From positions 1,798,001 to 1,862,000 of the forward strand of contig NZ_BSTD01000002.1 in assembly GCF_030269325.1 (NCBI RefSeq): a DNA stretch of 64,000 nt, in the 5' to 3' direction. Under the pieces are notes generated by a model. That model was not told where the DNA came from, ran no database searches, and saw only the letters and a program-made list of their open reading frames with translations. The stretch's first letter is position 1. Each line of letters opens with the position of its first letter. The translations under genes and the position numbers were made by a program. The stretch comes from Amycolatopsis sp. NBRC 101858 (lineage in GTDB: Bacteria > Actinomycetota > Actinomycetes > Mycobacteriales > Pseudonocardiaceae). Of this stretch, positions 1 through 9,718 are shown one piece after another.

Positions 1-713
1 CCCGGCGGTTCCTCGAGCACGCGTTCCGCCGTCTCGACCTGGTGCGCATCGCTCACGCCGCAACCCCTCGCATTTCCCGACGATTGGCCGCCCGCCCTCC
101 GGGGAGTCACGGGGCAACGCGACCAGACGTTACTAGTTGCGACGCTTCGAAGGCAGCAATTTCACGAATTGACTGCTCGGTCGTTCGTGGCCGCGTATTG
201 GCCACTGGCCAACCAACGCGGCCGAACAATGACCCACAATTGTCCTTTTTCGCATGTGCATTCTGTGGTATTAGACGCGACCCGCCATCGGTCGCCCACG
301 CCGGAAGGTGGCGGAGTCCAACTACGCCAGTTGGCCGACGGCCGGGCCCATCAACTCGCACGCGAGTTCCAGTTAGCCGCCCATCGCAGGCGCGAAGGCG
401 CCCCAGGTGGCGTGAGGACCGACGTCTGCAGTGCCCACAGAGCCTCAACGTCAGCTTCTTTCCGGCGGGCGGACGAGGGCTTTCCCGGTGTCGCCGTCTC
501 AGGAGCCGACGGCGACCCAGACCGACGTCTCGGCAACCCGGCGACGTAACAGTCGGGCGGGCACCTGGCAGCCGCGAACCAGCCGACACCTTCCCCGTCG
601 AACTCGGTGCCCCACCGGCGGTCGGACAACCCCATCGCATCGAGCGCGCCACGGCTGGACAGCGTCGTCCCGAACGCCACGTGAGGCCGACAAGTTGAAC
701 GACAGACGACTGC
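1..713. other. left-edge region without a recognisable gene
   Basis: Several overlapping frames are open here, but none reads like a protein family I know. The stretch from about 100 to 340 has lower GC than its surroundings and a short TTGGCC/GGCCAA inverted repeat near 197-211. The first 60 bases could be the end of a gene that lies outside the window, but this cannot be decided from the sequence. I see no promoter or terminator that I would defend. Confidence 0.4.
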
Positions 714-1565
714 TCAAGCCGGGGTCTTGTTCACGACCGTAAAGACCAAGTTGAGCACACCGACCGGGACGAAGATGAAGAACCACCACTTCAGGCCTTT
801 CAAGCACGCACCCCGCAGCCACAGCTCACTGCGCCCGTAAATTCCGGAGCTCGTCGCGGCCCAAGCCAGAACGAAGCCCAACGTCGCCAGATACTGCAGA
901 ACCGTCTGTGGCGCACCATCCAGCAGGACCGCCACCCCCGTCAGGACGATCGCGGCTACAAAGGCGACCATGGCGAAACGCGTTGCAGCCACGACCCGCT
1001 CGAGACCCTCGGCGACATCGGTGCGTACGAAATCAGTTCGAACGCCCACCTGTGCGCGGTCAGCGGGCCTCTTGATCCGCGCCTGCCTGATCCTGCGCCA
1101 CGCCGCTACGGCCGCGGCCGGCAACTGCCGCAGGACCAACAACGGCGGACGAGGGTATCCCCGTTGATAAAGAAGAGTCGCACCGGTCGGCCGTAACCGC
1201 AGCAGACCCACCCCGCGTTCCGGCCGGTCGATGATCACGTCACCCTTGCCGAAGGTCTGCCATCGCTGGATGTCGGGGTTCACCGAGTGCCCGAATCCAT
1301 AGGTCCGCCGCCGGTTGTGATGCCTGCACCGGGACCACTCGCCCGGAACCCAGTTGCGACAGTCCCAACCCCGGCTGGTCTTGGGATACGCGCAGTGCAC
1401 CACCCAGACACGGCCACGCAATAGCCAGATCACCACCGAGATCACCGCAACGTAGACCGGGAACAGAAGGCCGATCCACAGCGGCCACGGCAGATCCGAG
1501 ACTGCTCCGAGCCGGTTCGACACCCACTGCAGCGTCGATGGCAACAGCGACAGGTAATCGTTCAA
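714..1565 (-). CDS. hypothetical multi-pass membrane protein
   Basis: A 283-residue protein of unknown function. It has a hydrophobic segment near residues 28-48, a central soluble stretch (about 50-190) rich in Arg, Trp and Cys, and three more hydrophobic segments near 195-215, 222-245 and 256-278. The start is a TTG preceded by a GGAGGG ribosome-binding site about four bases upstream on the minus strand, which supports it over internal starts. Third positions are G/C rich as expected for real coding DNA. I recognise no catalytic motif. It sits alone, and the next gene is also on the minus strand but separated by about 200 bases. Confidence 0.6.
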   Translation of the reverse strand: MNDYLSLLPSTLQWVSNRLGAVSDLPWPLWIGLLFPVYVAVISVVIWLLRGRVWVVHCAYPKTSRGWDCRNWVPGEWSRCRHHNRRRTYGFGHSVNPDIQRWQTFGKGDVIIDRPERGVGLLRLRPTGATLLYQRGYPRPPLLVLRQLPAAAVAAWRRIRQARIKRPADRAQVGVRTDFVRTDVAEGLERVVAATRFAMVAFVAAIVLTGVAVLLDGAPQTVLQYLATLGFVLAWAATSSGIYGRSELWLRGACLKGLKWWFFIFVPVGVLNLVFTVVNKTPA

Positions 1566-1735
1566 AGCGCCCTCCCCGGCAGCACGACACGATGGCTGAT
1601 TACTACGTGTACTCGGCCAACGGCGCGTCGAAAATCCGCCACGTGGAGAGCCCGCATGCCATGCGCTTGCACCCGAGGTGCACAGAGCGTGATGGCGACG
1701 TGGCCGCTGTGACTGGTGGAGGAAGGGTCAAGGCA

Positions 1736-1775
1736 TGTGAGTGGGGTACGACCACCTGGTCGTACCCCACTCACA
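1736..1775 (-). terminator. perfect 19-bp inverted repeat, probable terminator
   Basis: The two arms (1736-1754 and 1757-1775) are exact reverse complements separated by only CC. The stop codon of the minus-strand PH-like gene (1771-1773) lies inside the right arm, so the hairpin forms at the very end of that transcript. There is no T-tract, which is common in actinomycetes. Its position makes termination the simplest reading. Confidence 0.7.
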
Positions 1776-2114
1776 CGATGCCGAACCGCGGCGCGGTCGA
1801 CGTTGCTTCCGCCGCGTCGACGATGGCGTGCGCGTCGGCCGCGTTGGCCACCCGAACGAACCTGGCCGGAACCGCGCGTTTCGACGGCCGGACCGTATAG
1901 ACGGCACGAAACTTCGTCGACCGGTTGTACACCGTGACCTTGGCCTGGTTCCAGTCGACCTCGACGACCTGCCTGCGCACGATGCCGAAGAAAAGGAACA
2001 GAAGCCGCTGACTGGTGCAGGCGAGCACACCGAAGCTTTCGCCTGTGCTCCGGTCAGCGCCAGGACCCGCTCTTCGGGACGGAGGTGGCCGGCCAGGAGG
2101 TTGACCTCCTTCAT
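1771..2114 (-). pseudogene. PH-like (YokE-type) domain protein, frameshifted
   Basis: From the ATG at 2114 the frame reads MKEVNLLAGHLRPEERVLAL, then loses sense near 2050. A different frame then continues with GESFGVLACTSQRLLFLFFG and VEVDWNQAKVTVYN up to the stop at 1771. Together these pieces look like one bacterial PH-like domain of about 115 residues: the beta-strand pattern, the TSQRLLFL strand turn and a C-terminal helix with ANAADAHAIVDA are seen. A single frameshift around 2040-2060 separates them. It may be a true mutation or a sequencing error. The function of these domains is not known in detail. Confidence 0.55.
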
Positions 2115-2361
2115 CGAGCCGACGAGCGGGCAATCACCCGGCCGACCGCGTGCGCGATGTCCGGCCGGAGCGCGGGAGCCGCCTCCGGCGGCTTCGCGTG
2201 CGCAACCGGCTGAGCAACGGGCTCCGCGACCGGGCGCTCGGCGTTGTTGGGTTCTCGGCTGCCATACGGAGAACAATGCAGCGGATCGATGCGACGGTAC
2301 GCGGACACCCATACCTCCGGCGCGCACCCACGCGAGTGCAACGGCGCTTGACCCGGATACG

Positions 2362-2723
2362 ATGCCGCCAAAAGAGGCGGTCGTGGTGACCGCCTCTCCC
2401 CGTGTGGGTAACGTGAACCACGGGGGCGCCGCGCTGCGGGGAGCCGGCTCGGGCGCCCTCGCCGGGCTGCTGATCGGCTGGCTGTTCGGGGTCTTCACCT
2501 GGTTCACGCCGGTGCTGGCGGCCTTCACCCTCGCCGTTTACGGACTCGTGTTCGGCGCGGTGATCGGCGCGATCTTCGGCCTCGTCGCGCACGCCCTCCA
2601 GCGCGGCCGCCGCGACTTCGCCTCGGTGCGGGTGATGACGCCGACCCGCTACGAGGTCGTCGCCGACGCCGAGGTGGCCGACGAAGCCACGACCCTGCTC
2701 GCCAAGATGACCGGAGGTGTGTG

Positions 2724-2724
<1 letters not shown>
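2362..2724 (+). CDS. small glycine-rich membrane protein (general-stress-protein-like C-terminal half)
   Basis: 120 residues from the ATG at 2362. Residues about 26-50 and 52-78 form two Gly/Ala-rich transmembrane segments (GALAGLLIGWLFGVFTW; GAVIGAIFGLVAHAL). The C-terminal tail contains RDFASVRVMTPTRYEVVAD. This arrangement matches the membrane half of actinobacterial general stress proteins, whose usual N-terminal cytoplasmic domain of about 70 residues is absent here. The stop overlaps the dnaK start by one base and a GGAGG ribosome-binding site for dnaK lies inside the gene, so it is the first gene of the chaperone operon. The start is uncertain; a GTG further in is possible. Confidence 0.6.
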
Positions 2725-4598
<1,874 letters not shown>

Positions 4599-4607
4599 GG
4601 CAGAACG

Positions 4608-5147
4608 ATGGCCACCACAGGTAGGGCCGCGGAGCAGGGAAAACCCTCCGCGGAGGTCGCCGGGGACGGCACGGATTCCCGCCCCCGGGAAGTGCCGGCC
4701 CCGGCGACCGGGACGGAAGAGAAGCTCGCCGAGCTCGAGGACCGGTGGCGCCGCGCCGTGGCCGACCTCGACAACGTGCGCAAGCGCCACGCCGCCGAGC
4801 TGCGGCGGCAAGTGGAAGCCGAGCGGGCGCGGGTCGCGGCGGCTTGGCTCCCGATGCTCGACAACCTCGAACTGGCGCTCGCGCACGCCGAGGCCGACCC
4901 GTCGGCCATCGTGCAGGGCGTCCAGGCGATCCGGGAGCAAGCCGTCCGGCTGCTCGCCGGGCTCGGCTACCCGCGTGACGACGAAACCGGTGTCCCCTTC
5001 GACCCGAACCGGCACGAGGTCGTCGCCGTCGTCGAGGACCCGGCCGCCGAACCGAACACCGTGACCCGGGTGACGCGGCCCGGCTACGGGACCGACCGGA
5101 ACCAGTTGCGGCCGACGGCCGTGACGGTGTCCAAGTCACCGGGGTGA
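4608..5147 (+). CDS. grpE: nucleotide exchange factor GrpE
   Basis: 179 residues. A low-complexity N-terminus (1-35) is followed by a coiled coil (about 36-80, ending in DLDNVRKRHAAELRRQVE) and the compact C-terminal wing domain with LPMLDNLELAL and RHEVVAVVEDP. GrpE exchanges ADP for ATP on DnaK. The gene starts 9 bases after dnaK and ends 6 bases before dnaJ. It is divergent from textbook GrpE near the C-terminus but of the right length, which fits a dedicated partner of the DnaK encoded here. Confidence 0.93.
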   Translation: MATTGRAAEQGKPSAEVAGDGTDSRPREVPAPATGTEEKLAELEDRWRRAVADLDNVRKRHAAELRRQVEAERARVAAAWLPMLDNLELALAHAEADPSAIVQGVQAIREQAVRLLAGLGYPRDDETGVPFDPNRHEVVAVVEDPAAEPNTVTRVTRPGYGTDRNQLRPTAVTVSKSPG

Positions 5148-5153
5148 TGGCCG

Positions 5154-6080
5154 GTGGCCACCGATTTCTACGAGTCCCTCGGGGTCGCCAAGACGGCGAG
5201 CGCCGAGGAAATCCAGCGGGCCTATCGGAAACTGGCGCGGCAGTACCACCCCGACGTGAACTCGGACCCGGGCGCCGAAGAGCGCTTCAAAGAGATCAGC
5301 GAGGCCTACCAGGTGCTGTCCGACCCGGAGCAGCGCACGAAGTACGACCGGTTCGGGGCGGACTTCCGCCGGGTGCCCGACGACTTCGACGAGCGGGTGT
5401 ACGCCGGAGCCGGCGGGCGGGGTGGCGGCCGCGTCCGCCGCACCCGGCCCGGCCCGGGGTTCGGCGGCGGGTCCGAGGGTTTCGAGGGCGTCGACATCGA
5501 AGACCTGCTCGGCGGCTTCTTCCGGAGCCGGGGTGCCGGCGGGCCGATCGCGGGCGCCGACCAGGAGGCCGAGCTCGAGCTCACGGTCGAGGAGGCCTAC
5601 CCGGGCGGGCGACGGCACTTGAGCATCGCCGGCGCGGGCGAACGCGGTTACGACATCGACATCCCGGCCGGCGTGCTCGACGGGCAGCGCATCCGGCTCG
5701 CCGGGCAGGGCGGGCGGGCGTCCGGGAACGCGGCGCCCGGTGACCTCTACCTCGTGGTGCGAATCAAGCCGCATCCGCGCTACCGCCTGTCCGGGCGCGA
5801 CCTCACGGTCGAGCTGCCGGTGTCGCCCTGGGAGGCGGCGCTCGGCGCCACAGTTCCCGTGGTGACCCCCGGCGGCGAGGTGAAGGTGCGGGTCGTGCCC
5901 GGCTCGTCGACCGGGCGGCGGCTGCGGCTGCGCGGCGAAGGCCTGCCCAACCCCAAGGGAAAACCGGGTGATCTCTACGCCGAGGTCCGCGTGATGGTGC
6001 CGAAGAAGCTCGGCAAGCGGGAGCGCGAGCTCTTCGAACAGCTCGCCGCCGTGTCCGATTTCGACCCGAGGAGGACCTGA
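5154..6080 (+). CDS. DnaJ-family co-chaperone of the CbpA type (no zinc finger)
   Basis: 308 residues from a GTG start. The J domain (about 3-70) has the HPD tripeptide at 32-34. A Gly/Phe-Arg-rich linker (about 80-125) follows, then two C-terminal substrate-binding beta domains (YDIDIPAGVLDGQRIRL, LPNPKGKPGDLYAEV). The four CxxCxGxG zinc-finger repeats of classical DnaJ are absent, so this is a class II/CbpA-like Hsp40. It stimulates the ATPase of DnaK and delivers clients. The stop overlaps the start of the CbpM-like gene (ATGA), a pairing also known for cbpA-cbpM. Confidence 0.92.
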   Translation: MATDFYESLGVAKTASAEEIQRAYRKLARQYHPDVNSDPGAEERFKEISEAYQVLSDPEQRTKYDRFGADFRRVPDDFDERVYAGAGGRGGGRVRRTRPGPGFGGGSEGFEGVDIEDLLGGFFRSRGAGGPIAGADQEAELELTVEEAYPGGRRHLSIAGAGERGYDIDIPAGVLDGQRIRLAGQGGRASGNAAPGDLYLVVRIKPHPRYRLSGRDLTVELPVSPWEAALGATVPVVTPGGEVKVRVVPGSSTGRRLRLRGEGLPNPKGKPGDLYAEVRVMVPKKLGKRERELFEQLAAVSDFDPRRT

Positions 6081-6376
6081 TGGCCGAGTACCTGCTCACC
6101 CGTCCCGTCCGGATCGGCCTCAGCGCGGCAGCCGCGAGAAGCGGGCTGCACCCGGAGCTGATCCGCCGGTTCGTCGCGCTGAGCCTCGTGGACGGCACGA
6201 TCGACTCGAACGGGCGGATGTGGCTGGCGCCGTCCGCGGTCGCCTCCCTCGCGCGCATCCAGCGGCTGCGCGCGGGCCTGTGCCTCAACTACGCAGCCAT
6301 CGGGCTCGTACTCGACCTGCTGGACCGCATCGACGTCCTCGAAGCCCAAGTCAGGAGCCAGCCGCGATGGACATGA
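6080..6376 (+). CDS. CbpM/HspR-like MerR-type chaperone modulator
   Basis: 98 residues. The N-terminus (about 12-60) resembles a MerR-type helix-turn-helix: a first helix with SAAAARSGLHPELIRRFVAL, then a short wing. A C-terminal helix (RIQRLRAGLCLNYAAIGLVL) resembles CbpM, which binds the J domain of CbpA and inhibits it. HspR, the MerR-family heat-shock repressor, has the same fold and operon position. The classical HspR DNA-recognition residues are not clear here, so I favour a CbpM-type modulator of the DnaJ encoded next to it. It overlaps dnaJ by one base and clpB by ten. Confidence 0.75.
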   Translation: MAEYLLTRPVRIGLSAAAARSGLHPELIRRFVALSLVDGTIDSNGRMWLAPSAVASLARIQRLRAGLCLNYAAIGLVLDLLDRIDVLEAQVRSQPRWT

Positions 6377-8997
6377 GCAAGCTGACCCAGAAGTCGCAGG
6401 AGGCGCTGCAGGAGGCCCAGAGCGTGGCGCAGCGCCACGGCCACACCGAGACCGACGGTGAGCACCTGCTGCTCGCCCTGCTCGACCAGCCCGACGGCCT
6501 GGCGCCCCGGCTGCTCGCCCAGGCGGGCGCGGACGTCGACGAACTCCGTGAAGCCGTCGAAGCGGAGATCGCGCGGCGACCGAAGGTGACCGGCCCCGGT
6601 GCCACCCCCGGGCAGGTCTACCTCACCCGGCGGCTCGCCGGCCTGCTGGACGCCGCCGAACGGGAAGCCAAGCGGCTCAAGGACGAATACGTCTCCGTCG
6701 AACACCTCGTGCTGGCCTTGGCCGACGAGGGTGCGAAGTCCGCCGCGGGGCGGCTGCTGACCCAGTACGGCGTAACGCGCGAGTCGTTCTTGACGGCGCT
6801 GACCAAGATCCGCGGCAACCAGCGGGTCACCTCGGCGACCCCCGAAGGCGCGTACGAGGCGCTCGAGAAGTACGGCCGGGACCTCGTCGCCGACGCGCGG
6901 TCGGGCAAGCTCGACCCGGTGATCGGCCGGGACGCCGAAATCCGCCGGGTGATCCAGATCCTGTCGCGCAAGACCAAGAACAACCCCGTGCTGATCGGCG
7001 ACCCCGGCGTCGGCAAGACGGCGATCGTCGAAGGTCTCGCCCAGCGGATCGTGCGCGGCGACGTGCCGGAAGGCCTGCGGGACAAGACGGTCTTCTCGCT
7101 CGACATGGGCGCGCTCGTCGCCGGGGCCAAGTACCGCGGCGAGTTCGAAGAACGCCTCAAGGCCGTGCTGGCCGAGGTCAAGGCCGAAGAGGGACGCATC
7201 CTGCTCTTCGTCGACGAGCTCCACACGGTCGTCGGGGCCGGCGCCGCCGAAGGTTCGATGGACGCCGGGAACATGCTCAAGCCGATGCTCGCGCGCGGTG
7301 AGCTCCACATGATCGGCGCGACGACGCTCGACGAGTACCGCAAGCACATCGAGAAGGACGCGGCGCTGGAGCGGCGGTTCCAGACGATCGTCGTCGACGA
7401 ACCATCCGTCGAGGACACCATCTCCATCCTGCGCGGGCTGCGGGAGCGGCTCGAGGTGTTCCACGGCGTCAAGATCCAGGACGGCGCGCTGGTCGCCGCC
7501 GCGACGATGTCCCACCGCTACATCACCGACCGGTTCCTGCCGGACAAGGCGATCGACCTGGTCGACGAGGCGTGCGCGCGGCTGCGCACGGAAATCGACT
7601 CCATGCCCGCCGAGCTCGACGAGCTCACCCGGCGCGTCACCCGCCTCGAGATCGAGCAAGCCGCACTGTCCAAGGAATCCGACCCGGCCAGCAAGGCTCG
7701 GTTGGCGGACCTCGACCGGGAGCTCGCCGATCTCCGGGCCGAAGCGGACTCGAAGAAGGCGCAGTGGGAAGCCGAGCGCCAGGCGATCCGGCGCGTCCAG
7801 CAGCTGCGGTCCGATCTGGAACGGCTGCGCCACGAAGCCGAGGAAGCGGAACGGAACTACGACCTGAACCGCGCGGCCGAGCTGCGCTACGGCGAGATCA
7901 CCGAAGCCGAGCGCCGGCTGGCCGCGGAGGAGGAACAGCTGGCGGGCAAGCAAGGCCGGAAACGGCTGCTGCACGAGGTCGTCACCGAGGACGAGATCGC
8001 CGAGATCGTCGCCGCCTGGACCGGGATCCCGGTTTCCCGGCTGCAGGAAGGCGAGCGGGAAAAGCTGCTGCGGCTCGACGAGATCCTGCACGAGCGGGTG
8101 ATCGGCCAGGACGAAGCCGTCCGGCTGGTCGCCGACGCGGTCATCCGCGCGCGGTCGGGGATCCGCGATCCGCGCAAGCCGATCGGGTCGTTCATCTTCC
8201 TCGGCCCGACCGGGGTCGGGAAGACCGAGCTCGCCAAGACCCTCGCGGCGGCCCTGTTCGACAGCGAGGAGAACCTGGTCCGGCTCGACATGAGCGAGTA
8301 CCAGGAGAGGCACACCGTCTCGAGGCTGCTGGGCGCTCCCCCGGGTTACGTCGGCTACGACGAGGGCGGGCAGCTCACCGAAGCCGTGCGGCGCAAGCCT
8401 TACTCGGTCGTGCTGTTCGACGAGATCGAGAAGGCGCACCCGGACGTGTTCAACACCCTGCTCCAGGTGCTCGACGACGGCCGGATCACCGACGCGCAGG
8501 GCCGGACCGTCGACTTCCGCAACACGGTGATCATCATGACCTCCAACATCGGCTCGCAGCACCTTCTCGACGGGGTCACCCCCACCGGCGAGATCAAGCC
8601 GGACGCCCGGGACGCCGTGCTGGCCGAGCTGCGGCACCACTTCCGGCCGGAGTTCCTCAACCGCGTCGACGACATCGTGCTGTTCACCCCGCTCGGGCCG
8701 GCCGAGATCGAGCGGATCGTCGACCTGCAGTTCGACGAGCTGCGCGACCGGCTGGCCGAACAGGGCATCTCGGTCGAGCTGACCCCGGAGGCGCGGAAAC
8801 TCATCGCCCGGCACGGGTTCGACCCCGTGTACGGCGCCCGGCCGTTGCGCCGGTACATCTCCCACGAGGTCGAGACCAAGATCGGCCGCACATTGCTCCG
8901 CGGCGACCCGACCGAAGGCCTCGTGATCACCGTCAAGGCCCAGGACGGCGAGCTCGCCGTCACCTACAGCCGGGGCGAAGGGAGGACCGCGGCATGA
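6367..8997 (+). CDS. clpB: ATP-dependent disaggregase ClpB
   Basis: 876 residues, the normal ClpB length. Order: N-domain (1-150), first AAA+ module with GDPGVGKTAIVEGLAQRI and LLFVDELHTVVGAGAAEGS, the long coiled-coil middle domain (about 410-530, rich in Glu/Arg heptads), second AAA+ module with LGPTGVGKTELAKTLA and the Walker B VVLFDEIEKAHPDVFN, and the C-terminal D2 domain. The middle domain marks ClpB rather than ClpC. It pulls proteins out of aggregates with DnaK, DnaJ and GrpE, all encoded upstream. The ATG at 6367 lies inside the end of the preceding gene and begins MDMSKLTQKSQEAL, the expected ClpB N-terminus. Confidence 0.97.
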   Translation: MDMSKLTQKSQEALQEAQSVAQRHGHTETDGEHLLLALLDQPDGLAPRLLAQAGADVDELREAVEAEIARRPKVTGPGATPGQVYLTRRLAGLLDAAEREAKRLKDEYVSVEHLVLALADEGAKSAAGRLLTQYGVTRESFLTALTKIRGNQRVTSATPEGAYEALEKYGRDLVADARSGKLDPVIGRDAEIRRVIQILSRKTKNNPVLIGDPGVGKTAIVEGLAQRIVRGDVPEGLRDKTVFSLDMGALVAGAKYRGEFEERLKAVLAEVKAEEGRILLFVDELHTVVGAGAAEGSMDAGNMLKPMLARGELHMIGATTLDEYRKHIEKDAALERRFQTIVVDEPSVEDTISILRGLRERLEVFHGVKIQDGALVAAATMSHRYITDRFLPDKAIDLVDEACARLRTEIDSMPAELDELTRRVTRLEIEQAALSKESDPASKARLADLDRELADLRAEADSKKAQWEAERQAIRRVQQLRSDLERLRHEAEEAERNYDLNRAAELRYGEITEAERRLAAEEEQLAGKQGRKRLLHEVVTEDEIAEIVAAWTGIPVSRLQEGEREKLLRLDEILHERVIGQDEAVRLVADAVIRARSGIRDPRKPIGSFIFLGPTGVGKTELAKTLAAALFDSEENLVRLDMSEYQERHTVSRLLGAPPGYVGYDEGGQLTEAVRRKPYSVVLFDEIEKAHPDVFNTLLQVLDDGRITDAQGRTVDFRNTVIIMTSNIGSQHLLDGVTPTGEIKPDARDAVLAELRHHFRPEFLNRVDDIVLFTPLGPAEIERIVDLQFDELRDRLAEQGISVELTPEARKLIARHGFDPVYGARPLRRYISHEVETKIGRTLLRGDPTEGLVITVKAQDGELAVTYSRGEGRTAA

Positions 8998-9458
8998 ACA
9001 CCGACACGGTCGTTTGTGAGCACTGCGGGCACAAGAACCGCGTTCCGGCCGCCGCCGAGGGCAAACCGACCTGCGGGCACTGCCACGAACCGCTGCCCTG
9101 GATCGTCGACGCCGGCGACCCCGACTTCGCGGAAGTCGCGGAGCGGGCCACGCTGCCGGTGCTGGTCGATCTCTGGGCCACCTGGTGCGGGCCCTGCCGC
9201 CAGGTCAGCCCCGCGCTGGCCCAGCTGGCCCGGGAGCGGGCCGGGAAGGTCAAGCTCGTGAAGGTCGACGTCGACCAGGCACCCGGGCTGTCCCAGCGGT
9301 TCGACGTGAAGGCCGTGCCGACGCTCATGGTGCTGCGCGGCCGCGAGGTCGTCGCGCGGCAAGCGGGCGCCGCGCCCGTGCCCGTGCTGCGCGACTGGCT
9401 CGACCAGGCGCTGGCGCGGTCGGCGAACACCTCGACCAAGGAAGGTGACCTGCGATGA
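8994..9458 (+). CDS. trxC: thioredoxin with N-terminal zinc ribbon (Trx2/TrxC type)
   Basis: 154 residues. Four cysteines at 8, 11, 27 and 30 form an N-terminal zinc ribbon, as in thioredoxin 2. The thioredoxin fold follows, with the active site WCGPC at 64-68 and the cis-proline loop VPTLMVL. It reduces disulfides in the cytoplasm, and in TrxC the zinc ribbon makes the protein respond to oxidative stress. The start overlaps the clpB stop by four bases, and its own stop overlaps the next start the same way. Placement inside a disaggregase operon suggests that it repairs oxidised cysteines in clients. Confidence 0.92.
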   Translation: MNTDTVVCEHCGHKNRVPAAAEGKPTCGHCHEPLPWIVDAGDPDFAEVAERATLPVLVDLWATWCGPCRQVSPALAQLARERAGKVKLVKVDVDQAPGLSQRFDVKAVPTLMVLRGREVVARQAGAAPVPVLRDWLDQALARSANTSTKEGDLR

Positions 9459-9718
9459 CCAGTGTCGTCGACCAGCATCTCGCGCTCGTCCGAGACGTGG
9501 TGCCACGAACTCCGCAGGGTTGTGAGGAGTGCCTCGTCGCCGGCACGCCGTGGCTGCACTTGCGACTGTGCCTGACGTGCGGGCACGTCGGCTGCTGCGA
9601 CTCGTCGCCGATGACGCACGCCAGCAAGCACGCCCACGCCATCAGGCACCCGATCGTGCGCTCGTTCGAGCCCGGGGAGACCTGGCGCTGGTGCTACGTC
9701 GACCAGGCCTTCGTATGA
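9455..9718 (+). CDS. small UBP-type zinc-finger protein
   Basis: 87 residues, essentially one ZnF-UBP domain: C23 and C26, C39 and C42, C47/C48, then H55, H59, H61 and H65, with the hallmark run LCLTCGHVGCCDS followed by SKHAHAIRHPIVRS. In eukaryotes this fold binds the C-terminal tail of ubiquitin. Free-standing bacterial versions are common in actinobacteria but their ligand is not known. It is translationally coupled to the thioredoxin gene before it and the reductase-like gene after it by ATGA overlaps, so it is part of the same module. Confidence 0.88.
   Translation: MTSVVDQHLALVRDVVPRTPQGCEECLVAGTPWLHLRLCLTCGHVGCCDSSPMTHASKHAHAIRHPIVRSFEPGETWRWCYVDQAFV

Noticed and set aside
197..211. 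TTGGCC/GGCCAA repeat near the left edge
   Set aside because: Short, not linked to a gene start, and expected by chance in high-GC DNA.
6289..8865. Minus-strand frame of 858 residues opposite clpB
   Set aside because: Shadow of the clpB codon pattern; no start signal and no protein-like composition.
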